A stretch of DNA of 64,000 bases, taken from NCBI GenBank assembly GCA_963965975.1, contig OZ014412.1, positions 3,660,501 to 3,724,500 of the forward strand, in the 5' to 3' direction. This DNA is from Xestospongia bergquistia (lineage: Eukaryota; Porifera; Demospongiae; Haplosclerida; Petrosiidae). The notes beneath the pieces are model-generated. The model was not told where the DNA came from. It did no database searches and saw nothing but the letters and a program-made list of their open reading frames with translations. Each line of letters opens with the position of its first letter. The stretch's first letter is position 1. Made by a program: the position numbers and the translations under genes. Of the stretch, positions 1-10,063 are shown in pieces.

Positions 1-284
1 AATGTAACTTCATTATTTCACAATCTTTAGTAAAGTAAATTACAGCATCTTATAGCACGAAGAATGAGCTTTCATATGATATGTTGTATGGCTTCAACAA
101 ACCACAGTGAGAGCGACACCCAATTTGTACGAGCCTGGGAAGACGCAATAATTTGACTGTTTGACTATGGATTTTCTTTTTTAGAAACGCTTTATAGCAA
201 AATTAGATGTCTCAATAGTTAGAAATAGGAGCTTAAACAAGCCTAATAACTCCATAATGATCGATTGAATGTCGGTGTCATTTT

Positions 285-750
285 CCGGGGCTGACCTACT
301 CGCAAAGGTCTGGTCACTCTCCAGTATGTGTTGGTATGCAATTAGAGGTAGTGTGAAACATGAATATTATTAAATTGAAGTGTTAAAACATTGTCTTTAA
401 AATCAACAAAGTTGCCAAAGAAAGAGAAACAAAAACAATACAAAATTGTTTGTCTATTTTTTAGTTTGGTTGCATTTCAAGTTTCTCATTGTTTAGCACA
501 TCTACAACTATGGTGTATAGACAGGAATATTCATCATTCTTGTTTCTTATAATAACACAATATTTGGGTTTACTGCTTAGGTCAGAGCAGCAGAAGTACC
601 AGATTTCTTGAAGAGTAGCCATGCACAATTTAATAATATTCATATTTCACACTATACCTCTAATTGCATACCAACACCCGCGCCACATTGGGAACACAAA
701 TGTCAATTCGTGTGACCAGACCTACTTTCGCTTGCGAGCATGTCTGGGGA
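285..750. repeat. Foldback (inverted-repeat) element
   Basis: Bases 328-377 are nearly the reverse complement of 626-677; both contain the GGTATGCAATTAGAGGTA core with only a few differences. A further outer pair, GGTCTGGTCA at 307-316 and TGACCAGACC at 713-722, extends the arms. The spacer of about 250 bases holds no convincing gene. This is the architecture of a foldback or MITE-like element. Its right edge lies just upstream of the first exon of the first receptor gene, so it could contribute to the 5' end of that gene. No target duplication was identified. Confidence 0.6.
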
Positions 751-790
751 CGAGACTACTTCCTATATCAGCTATGAGACTACCCGAAAA

Positions 791-3405
791 ATGGTTCTCA
801 AGGAGGTACGTACTATCATCGTCATCCTATTGTTGTGCTTTCACATTTTGGGTAAGTATAATGACAGTCTTAATATTTGTAGAGATGTTGAAGCAGAATT
901 CTATTATTTAAGATGTCGCCGCAAACACTTTAGTAGAAATAAAATCTGACTCTATGTATATTTAGAATGTTGATGTACACTTTCAGACAACAGTTTTATT
1001 AAGTGGCCATAAGAAATTAATAAGACTGTCAGTCTCACACACAAGCCAGCAAACATAGATGTATGGATGAAGTTAGAAATATAGAATTAAGGAGAGCAAT
1101 TCCAGCTTCCTTTCAATATATTTTAAAATCTATTGTACTGTTACATTGAAACATATACCACTGTAAAAATTAATTGGTTGATTTAACTAATATATGGTTA
1201 CATTACAAGTGCAAACTTATTTTTGTCAAAAAGTGAGCATAACATAATACATTAATAATATTAAACAGTGTTGTGTTTACGTTTTACATAATTATGCAAC
1301 TTGTATGAACTATATATTAAATAAATCAACCAATCAACTTTTACAGTGACTTACTACTACATTTCATTGTGTAGCTGTTGAGATTGAATTTATTCCATCT
1401 TCTAATATTGGAGTCTATCAACTAGCACATTACCAATGTTCAGTTGATCATGCTAATGTGAGTATTACTTGGTTTGTTAATGGAACAAGTTCTGCTAACA
1501 ATGATATTATCCAACTTGGTATTGTTACAAATGGAGCAGGATCATCTAACTCCAGTCTTACCATACCTGGATATCCTCAATATAACAATACAATAGTGGG
1601 ATGTAATGCATTTGGATCTGTAGATGGAAGTGGTTATTTCAACTTTGATGAATCTACTCTGAAAATACAAGGTAACACACTCTCTGATATATGTCATTAT
1701 ATCTCCTTTCATTAGGTCAACTAGCTGCTGTCAATAACTTGATATGTCATTTACAAAGTCAGTATATAAACTGTTCTTGGTCTCCGCCCTTCTCTCTGGT
1801 ATCCATACCTGGTTATATCATCAATGTTACTTATGGAGGAGAACTAGTTACACAGAACATTACATCTTCTATAACATGGCAGTACTGTCCCAGTCAATTT
1901 GGTACATATATAATTAGTGTAGCTGGTAATAACTCAGCTGGAGAAGGAGAGATAACTACTACATCAGTTGTAGTACCAGAAGGTAGGTAATGTAGTTATA
2001 TTTAATCTCTCTTCATTAACTATATATAGATGAAATTACTTCCTATAACGTGACTCCTAAAATGTTATCGAATGGTTCTTATTTGATCAGCTGTATTATA
2101 GAGGTATGTCATAACCTAAGTTATTTCAGATTCATTTCTCTCTTAGACTACATATTGTATAGTACCATCATTAATATCTCTCAAACTAACTACCAGTAAT
2201 GGAACTATATTAACATATACTGGAACAGTTACTGATATTGTTGATAATAAATTTAAAGGGAATATAAATATTGGTATAAATGGAAGACAAAAGTTGACTG
2301 TGTCTTTAAGTTTAATATATGACAATAACAACTCTTTAATGGATAGCTTACCAGCTACAATTATTTGTAAGTTAACATAATTACTTTATTTGTTATTTAC
2401 ATTCTTTTATTAGCTACATTTGATGTTCAAAATGGCAGTATAATGGTCAAATCAACCACTGGACAAGTTTGTTTTACTTGTTATTTTCTTGAGGGTAGTC
2501 AATCACAAGGATGTTATATTGAATATAACTCACTTATAACAGACTACTACAGTGGTAATATTACCATAGTGAGAACATCAGTAGATACCAGTACTGCTAG
2601 TAAATGTGTGACAGAAATATATATCAGTAACTATAATGTGACATTTTATGATATGGATTATAACAATGTACCATATACTACTGAGTATGCTGTAAAACTA
2701 ACTAATCAATTAGTGATTGGACTATCTCTTTCTTTTACTCCTACTATATCAAATGTAATAGTTACATTATCATCTCTATCACCGGTATCTAATACTCTAT
2801 GTAGAGAGTGTAATAATAGTAAGTTAATTATTTATATCATCATATATCATCATATTAATCAATTAGTTACTGGAGTTTCTCCCTTTCCCTATTCAATGAC
2901 TAATAATAGTATGTCTCCATCATCAACTACATTTTGTACAGTCTATGAAAATAGTAAGTTATTATTAATATTTTAACATTTTTAGGTAGAAGTTTACTGT
3001 AACAATTGAGTTCATATTATTACTACTACAGTGAGGAGTGTTCAAAGAGATCTAATAATAGGTAATACTAGTATGATAAGTTCTAGTCTAGTTAACTAAA
3101 TATATCACTACATATTGTAGGTAGTATTACTGGTAGTCTAGTAGGTGTGTCAGTTCTAATACTGGTATGTACTGTACTAGTACTTATAATGATATATAGG
3201 ATAAGAAGAACAAAGTCACTGAGACAAGGTACAGTTAACTACATTTTATATACACACTCTCTTATATAAGTTACTACTAGATACTGTACAACATCAAGTG
3301 ATGACTGTTATACCTCAATATGAGAATATTACTAATTACCATCATACTACTGAAGTAGAGATGACCACATGTGTTGCATATGGTATGATATAATATTGAC
3401 CAATA

Positions 3406-3465
<60 letters not shown>

Positions 3466-3668
3466 ATATACATAGTATTGAGTAATGATCTCACTTGAGT
3501 ATAATATATTATTACATTGTAGGTACTGTACCATCTCCTGTTAATCCACTATCAGATACTGTCCTTCATCAAGTTATACCTCAATATGAGAATGTTGATA
3601 TGATCACTAATACACTACCTACTGCTGAACTAGTGATGACCACATGTACTGCATATGGTGTGATATAA
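791..3668 (+). CDS. g1: type I Ig-FN3 transmembrane receptor
   Basis: Predicted single-pass surface receptor of about 598 residues. Exons: 791-851 (signal peptide, MVLKEVRTIIVILLLCFHIL), 1375-1671 (Ig-like, Cys in YQCSVDH and Trp in ITWFVNG), 1716-1982 (FN3-like, CSWSPP and NNSAGEGE), 2030-2103 and 2147-2366 (D3), 2414-2818 (D4, CFTCYF), 2867-2953 (Ser/Thr-rich stalk), 3032-3061, 3121-3228 (TM then RIRRTK), 3281-3382 (tail, YENI) and 3523-3668 (tail, YENV, stop TAA). All borders are GT-AG, and most exons start and end in phase 1, which favours exon duplication. The frame is open throughout. An in-frame ATG at 740 would add 17 polar residues; 791 is preferred because it gives a normal signal peptide. 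Ligand and pathway are unknown; pYxN-type sites could recruit SH2 adaptors (inference). Confidence 0.75.
3409..3462. repeat. (TG)n microsatellite in a tail intron of g1
   Basis: About 27 uninterrupted TG units begin some 27 bases after the donor of the first tail exon. Shorter TG runs sit at the equivalent place in most other tail introns of the array. Confidence 0.95.
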
Positions 3669-3758
3669 TATTAACCAATAACAATTTGTTCGTGTGTGTT
3701 TATATATATAATATTGATTAATGATCTGACTTGAGTATAATATGTTATTACAATGTAG

Positions 3759-3847
3759 GTACTGTACCATCTTCTGTTAATCCACTATCAGATAAAATAT
3801 TAAAGAAACTTATTTTAATCAGAGGACTATTTTCATATTGTAAATGA
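3759..3847 (+). CDS. Alternative last exon of g1
   Basis: An AG acceptor at 3757-3758 is followed by a phase-1 exon that starts like the tail exons (TVPSSVNPLSD). It then diverges into a basic-hydrophobic end (KILKKLILIRGLFSYCK) and stops at TGA. It lacks the YENV and AYG motifs. It would be used only if the preceding tail exon spliced from the GGTGTGATA at its end instead of terminating. The same exon recurs 3' of g5 and g9, so it is either a conserved alternative C-terminus or a shared relic. Confidence 0.4.
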
Positions 3848-3989
3848 CAAAGGAATTTGATTGATTAAAATGACCTTTTTACCTCTTGTATATAAACTTT
3901 TTTTCAATAATATAACATTCATTAATTATTAAAGTGTCATTGTGAGTGTCTATAAAAATGTAGGTATATGATATTGAATCTGTATTCAA

Positions 3990-4135
3990 CCTATTGTGAA
4001 TACAACAGTGACAAGTTGTAATTTAAAGAGCTCTTCTTATTGTTATAACAGTACTAATGATTGCCATGCCTCAGTAATACACTTAGATATATTATATCAC
4101 ATTTACTCTCTATTATATTGTAAGGACATATTAAG
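3990..4135 (+). pseudogene. Type III receptor fragment
   Basis: The stretch with GAATACAACAGTGACAAGTT and then TATTGTTATAACAGTACTAA matches the start of the fuller type III relic near 12.58 kb. It then jumps to unrelated repeat sequence. Only the first third of one exon survives. Confidence 0.6.
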
Positions 4136-4436
4136 ATTACAGGTAATCATAGTAACAAAAATGTGAAAACACAACAAAACAATAGAGAAAACAAAATGAC
4201 AACATTCCATTGAATACACTTAAAAATTATACTACAATATATCACACTTACCTGCTATTACTTATCTATCATATATTTTACTGCAATACAGTATTGTACA
4301 AAGTGTGCAGTTGGTAGCTAATACAATACTACACTAAAATCAACCATGTAATAATGTGATTATTTGATTATTACTATAAAATTATGAGCTACAGCAATAA
4401 CCAAAGAGCCATAGGACTCGCACACACACACAAATT

Positions 4437-4965
4437 TGATCAGCTGTATTATAGAGGTATGTCATAACCTAAGTTATTTCAGATTCATTTTCTCTCTTAG
4501 ACTACATATTGTATAGTACCATCATTAATATCTCTCAAACTAACTACCAGTAATGGAACTATATTAACATATACTGGAACAGTTACTGATATTGTTGATA
4601 ATAAATTTAAAGGGAATATAAATATTGGTATAAATGGAAGACAAAAGTTGACTGTGTCTTTAAGTTTAATATATGACAATAACAACTCTTTAATGGATAG
4701 CTTACCAGCTAAAATTATTTGTAAGTTAACATAATTACTTTATTTGTTATTTACATTCTTTTATTAGCTACATTTGATGTTCAAAATGGCAGTATAATGG
4801 TCAAATCAACCACTGGACAAGTTTTTTACTTGTTATTTTCTTGAGGGTAGTCAATCACAAGGATGTTATATTGAATATAACTCACTTATAACAGACTACT
4901 ACAGTGGTAATATTACCATAGTGAGAACATCAGTAGATACCAGTACTGCTAGTAAATGTGGTATA
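4437..4965 (+). pseudogene. Duplicated D3-D4 fragment of g1
   Basis: This is almost base-for-base the same as about 2085-2612 in g1: end of exon 4, intron, whole D3 exon, intron and the first part of D4. Two bases are missing in the CFTCYF-coding stretch (near 4823), which breaks the frame. The copy stops after SKCG-coding sequence and passes into unrelated DNA. There is no signal, TM or tail. Near identity indicates a young duplication or recent conversion with g1. Confidence 0.8.
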
Positions 4966-5394
4966 ACTTTAGATTTTATCATATCACTTAAATTATTTGA
5001 TTTGAGTGACAACAATGTCTTTTATATATTTGTTAGATTATAGAGTGTGGATATATATAAAAAAATATCATTAATCATGTTACATACATTCTTACTATAA
5101 AATATGAACTCAGTATAACCAGACTATTATTATTATAAAGAATTACCTCAAAACAACATGACTACTTTTACTCACTTGTTTCAATGGTTACTGGCAAAAT
5201 ATCTGCCTTTTTATCAACATATGATCATTTTTGAACATTAAGTAATTAACTATTTATAATATATTCAACTCAAACAACACTTACTTTATTAATTTTGTTA
5301 TGCAACAATTGGTGGTAATTTGTCATATAATTTAGTAATTACTACACAAACTATTATTTCAACTTTTAATATAATATATATTATGTTACTAACT

Positions 5395-5497
5395 TATCAG
5401 TATGTTACTATAATATGTAGTGATGTAATAATGATGTAATGATAAACTCAGTATGGATCTAGTATTGTGTGTTATGTGTGTTTTAATATGTTTATAA
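5395..5497 (+). promoter_or_regulatory. Conserved 5' block with a broken copy of the signal exon
   Basis: Bases 5395-5452 match the sequence directly upstream of the start codons of g3 and g6 (tandem TGATGTAATAATGATGTAAT, then AAACTCAGT before ATGGATCTAG). Here the following ATG at 5453 opens only a 14-codon frame (MDLVLCVMCVLICL) ending at 5497, because the signal exon is interrupted. The working start of g2 lies about 240 bases further on. The conserved block is a candidate promoter or 5' UTR element; the short frame could act as an upstream ORF. Confidence 0.4.
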
Positions 5498-5696
5498 AGT
5501 GTTGTTCAATTTGACAATATCTTAAATAGACAAGTTATACAAATATATTTTATTTATAAACACCACACTACTGACACTACTGTAAATATTTTGTTAAAAT
5601 AAACAAAACAGATTTATTCAAATTATATATGATATACTGATATATGTCATATAGTGTATTATTACTGTATTTGTAGTGATGTAATAATGATGTAAT

Positions 5697-7949
5697 ATGG
5701 ATCTAGTGAAGACAACATGGCTACTACTGATATTGTTAGTATCTATTATATTAAAATGTACAGGTATGATTATATTAATAACTAATGTACTATTTTATTT
5801 AGTTTTATTATATAGCTATTCAGTTCACATTTACTCCATCTCCTAACATTGGAGTCTATCAACTAGCACATTACCAATGTTCAGTGGATCATACTGGTGT
5901 GACTGTTACTTGGCTTGTTAATGGAACAGGTTCTACTAACAATGACATTATCAAACTTGGTATTGTTACTAATGGAGCAGGATCACCTAACTCCAGTCTT
6001 AGAATACCTGGATATCCTCAATATAACAATACAGTAGTGAGATGTATTGCCTCTGGACTTTTGGATGTTACAGATCCTAATAGTCTCTATTACAACTTAG
6101 ATAATTCTACTCTGAGAATACAAGGTAACACACTCTCTGATATATGTCATTATAACTCCTCTCATTAGGTGAACTAGCTGCTGTCAACAACTTGATATGT
6201 CATGTACAAAGTCAGTATATAAACTGTCCCTGGTCTCCTCCCATCTCTCTGGTATCCATACCTGGTTATATCATCAATGTTACTTATGAAGGAGAACTAG
6301 TTACACAGAACACTACACCTTCTACAACATGGCAGTACTGTCCCAGTCAATTTGGTACATATACAATTAGTGTAGCTGGTAATAACTCAGCTGGAGAAGG
6401 AGAGATAACTACTACATCAGTTGTAGTACTAGAAGGTAAATGATGTAGAGCTTTTGATTTGTCAACTACTTGACACTAATAGATACAATTACTAACTATG
6501 ATGTGACTCATAAAAGATTATCAAATGACATATATCTGATTGACTATATTGTAGAGGTATGATAACCTGCACATAAACATCATATACTTTTTCATATATC
6601 TTATTTAGACTGTATATTCACTACAGCCATCATTAGTATTTATCAATATAACTAATAGTACTGGAACTACATTTACTGTTGATGGAAGTGTAGACGATTT
6701 TGTTGGAAATAATTTAATTGGAAATATAAGTATTGATATGACTGATAGACAAAAATGGAGTATTGTTTTGACTTTAAGATATAATTGTAGATCTCTTAAT
6801 TCACCAGTTAAAGTATTTTGTAAGTTTGTTTAATCATATTAATTGAATTAATATTTTTATTAGCTACATTTGATGTACAAAATGGGAGTTTAACAGAGGA
6901 GTCTGGAGAAGTTTGTTTTACTTGTTATTTTCTTGAGGGTAGTCAATCACAAGGATGTTATATTGAATATAACTCACTTATAACAGACTACTACAGTGGT
7001 GATATTACCATAGTGAGAACATCATTAGATACCAGTACTGCTAGAAAATGTGTGACAGGACTATATACCAGTAACTATAATGTGACCTTTTATGATATTG
7101 ATCAAAGTAATGAAGTGTATTTAAATGAGTATGCTGTAAAACTGACTAATCTGTCTTTGACTGGACTATCTCCTATTCCTACTCTAACTACTACATCAAG
7201 TGTAGCAGTTATTAATACATTGTCATTAATAACTAATGTTATATCATCATCTCCATCACCTACTACACTATGTACAAATTGTGATAATAGTAAGTTATTA
7301 TTAATATTATAACAATTGAGTTCATATTACTTCTACTACAGTGAGGAGTGTTCAAAGAGATCTAATAATAGGTAATACTAGTATGATAACTTCTAGTCTA
7401 GTTAACTAAATATGTCACTACATATTGTAGGTAGTATTACTGGTAGTCTAGTGGGTGTGTTAGTTCTAATACTGGTATGTACTGTACTAGTACTTATAAT
7501 GATATATAGGATAAGAAGAAATAAGTCACTGAGACAAGGTACAGTTAACTACATTTTATATACACACTCTCTTATATAAGTCACTACTAGATACTGTACA
7601 ACATCAAGTGATGACTGGTATACCTCAATGTGAGAATATTATTAATTACCATCATACTACTGAACTAGAGATGACCACATGTGTTGCATATGGTATGATA
7701 TAATATTGACCAATAACAGTGTGTGTATGTGCGTGTGTTTATATACATAGTATTGAGTAATAATCTTACTTGAGTATAATATGTTATTATATTGTAGGTA
7801 CTGTACCATCTCCTGTTAATCCACTAACAGATACTGTATTTCATCAAGTTATACCTCAATATGAGAATGTTGATATGATCACTAATACACTATCTACTAC
7901 TGAACTAGAGATGACCACATGTACTGCATATGGTGTGATAAAATATTAA
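5697..7949 (+). CDS. g2: type I Ig-FN3 transmembrane receptor
   Basis: Predicted receptor of 581 residues. Exons: 5697-5763 (signal peptide, MDLVKTTWLLLILLVSII), 5816-6124 (Ig, residues about 23-125), 6169-6435 (FN3, 126-214), 6483-6556 and 6609-6819 (D3, 215-309), 6864-7289 (D4 plus Ser/Thr-rich stalk, 310-451), 7342-7371 (10-residue juxtamembrane exon), 7431-7538 (TM near residues 466-487, then RIRRNK), 7591-7692 and 7798-7949 (tail). The first tail motif reads QCENII, so the usual tyrosine is replaced by cysteine, while YENV remains in the last exon. The C-terminus is AYGVIKY. Many NxS/T sites suggest heavy N-glycosylation. The frame is intact. Confidence 0.78.
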
Positions 7950-8851
7950 CAGTACATTGTACAGCTGACATTATATAATTTGACATTATGATCATGATAA
8001 ATTTATGAATCACTATAAAATTAAGCATGAAGCTGACCAAGGGAATGTTTTGATAATACTATTTTTGCAAAAAAAGTTATGAAATTTATTATTCAGTAAC
8101 AATTTATTGGACATATCCATTAAGTGGTCACAATATAGTGAATCAAGATGACATTGTAGTTGTCATGGCAACAATACTGACACTTATGTGTACTGACAGA
8201 TATCTTGTGAACTACAAGCTGGATTATTACTACTTATTACAAGTTATAACAAAATAACCAGCACAGCAATAAAGTGACAGCTGGATTATTAAATATGTAT
8301 ATTAATAAAATAATGGCATAGTTTAAATATTACATGTAGTACACAAACTATATTTTAGCAGTTATTGATGTCTCTATTAACAGACTTCAATACTTTAATT
8401 TAATTTGTTAAAAATAGTTCACAGTCAATGTAATCAATTATATTATTAATAAAGACTAGCTGGTGTGTCCCTTACCTGATAAAAGTTATAAAGATGAAAG
8501 TTTCATTGTGTTATGAATGTCAATATCCACAATGGTCAAGAGATTGTATAGTGTGGATATAAATAAACTGTTATTAGTTATATTACATATATAATGTTAC
8601 ATATTATTATTTTTATTAATATGAACTCAATAAAGCATCTCCAAACAACCAGACTAGTTTTACTGTTACTGGTAAATTCTGCCTTTATAATGTATTCAAT
8701 TACTTAGTTATTCACTTAATTTAATAATTATAATACACATACTAATAACAATTAATAGCAACACATCATATAATTTAATAAATAAAATAATAATACTACA
8801 CAAACTATTATGTCAACTTTTAATATAATATATATATTATATTACTAACTG
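7950..8851. other. Intergenic, no gene seen (g2-g3)
   Basis: AT-rich sequence. The first part, with GATCATGAT and TTCACTATAAAAT-like words, resembles the 3' flanks of g3, g6, g8 and g10. The 8340-8480 part recurs near 56.37-56.49 kb. No open frame with receptor-like or other recognisable content was found. Confidence 0.6.
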
Positions 8852-8910
8852 TTATCAGTATGTTACTATAATATCTAGTGATGTAATAATGATGTAATGA
8901 TAAACTCAGT
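8852..8910 (+). promoter_or_regulatory. Conserved upstream block of g3
   Basis: This block is directly upstream of the ATG and nearly identical to 21919-21976 before g6 and 5395-5452 near g2. It holds two copies of TGATGTAAT. The function is inferred only from conservation and position. Confidence 0.4.
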
Positions 8911-9585
8911 ATGGATCTAGTGAAGACAACATGGCTACAACTGATATTGTTAGTATCTATTATATTAAAATGTACAGGTATGATTATATTAATAACTAAT
9001 GTACTTTTTTATTTATATAGCTGTTCAGTTCATATTTACTCCATCTCCTAACATTGGAGTCTATCAACTAGCACATTACCAATGTTCAGTGGATCATACT
9101 GGTGTGGGTATTACTTGGTATGTTAATGGAACAGGTTCTACTAACAAGGAGATTATTCAACTTGATATCATCACAAGTGGAGCAGCATTTACTGCTTCTA
9201 ATCTTACTATACATGGATATCCTCAATATAACAATACAGTAGTGATATGTATTGCCTCAGGACTTTTGAATGCTATGGATCCTAATAGTTTCTATTACAA
9301 CTTTGATAATGCTACTCTAAGAATACAAGGTGAATAAACATTAATTTTTAATAATTTTTATACTGTACTAGTACTTATAATGATATAGGATAAGAAGAAG
9401 TAAGTCACTGAGACAAGGTAGAGTTAACTACATTTTATATACACACTCTCTTATATAAGTCATTACTAGATACTGTACAACATCATCAAGATATACCTCA
9501 CTATGAGAATGTTTATATGATCACTAATACACTACCTACTACTGAACTAGAGATGAAGACATGTCCTGCATATGGTGTGATATAA
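8911..9585 (+). pseudogene. g3: truncated receptor (signal + Ig, then broken TM and tail)
   Basis: The signal exon 8911-8977 and Ig exon 9021-9329 (YQCSVDH, ITWYVNG) are open and normal. After the Ig donor, FN3, D3, D4, stalk and the first half of the TM exon are missing. Sequence resumes at about 9361 inside the TM exon, where two bases are also lost (GATATAGG for GATATATAGG). A final tail exon 9470-9585 follows. It starts like first tail exons (DTVQH) and ends like last tail exons (HYENV ... AYGVI, stop TAA), so it is a hybrid. Without an acceptor for the TM piece, a membrane receptor cannot be made; a secreted signal-Ig product or Ig exon spliced directly to the tail remains possible. Confidence 0.7.
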
Positions 9586-9815
9586 TATTGATAGTACATT
9601 ATACATCTAACATTATATAATTTAATATTATGATCATAATAATTTTATAAATCAAATTCACTATAAAATCAATCATGAGGATGACCATAGCAATGTATTG
9701 ATGATAATATTATTAAAGATAATTTATGAACTTTATTCAGTAGAAGTCAATGGACACATCCATCAAGTAAATTAACTGGTCCCAGTATAGCATATGAAGA
9801 TAATCTTATAGTTGT

Positions 9816-9881
9816 CATATGCATCACACTCCTTCATTGTCATCACTGACATGATGACAATGAAGGAGTGTGATGCATATG
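9816..9881. repeat. Perfect 30-bp inverted repeat with 6-base loop
   Basis: The arm at 9816-9845 (starting CATATGCATCACACTCCTTC) is the exact reverse complement of 9852-9881, around the loop CTGACA. Only a diverged right half exists in the paralogous place at about 57.25 kb, so the left arm was gained or lost in one copy. It could form a cruciform or RNA hairpin. It is not followed by a T-run, and nothing suggests a terminator. Confidence 0.9.
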
Positions 9882-9919
9882 GTGTTATTAGAAGACAATA
9901 ACTAACTAACTAACTGCAG

Positions 9920-10063
<144 letters not shown>

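Larger units (their letters stand above)
3848..5394. repeat. Intergenic duplicated block (g1-g2)
   Basis: Apart from the two receptor fragments listed separately, this stretch is AT-rich noncoding sequence. It is repeated in the same order after g5 (about 20425-21915), including the CACTTACCTGCTATTACTTA site at 4247-4266. I see no intact gene in it. Confidence 0.7.

Noticed and set aside
61-740. Possible coding exon upstream of g1
   Set aside because: Short frames on both strands overlap the inverted-repeat element and show no conserved domain or duplicate.
1458-1990. Ig and FN3 exons as two separate small genes
   Set aside because: They are joined by a GT-AG intron of matching phase in every copy and follow a signal exon.
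2143-2331. Minus-strand 62-residue frame, recurring at 4497, 18769 and 53923
   Set aside because: It recurs only because it is antisense to the conserved D3 exon; no start context or family features.
3277-3534. Minus-strand frame with Thr-His repeats
   Set aside because: Translation of the (TG)n tract, antisense to receptor tail exons.
3523-3668. Canonical ITIM or ITAM motifs in the tails
   Set aside because: The residue at position -2 of YENV is Pro and of AYGVI is Ala, and the two tyrosines are 23 residues apart, so neither consensus fits. YxN (Grb2-type) and YxxPhi descriptions are safer.
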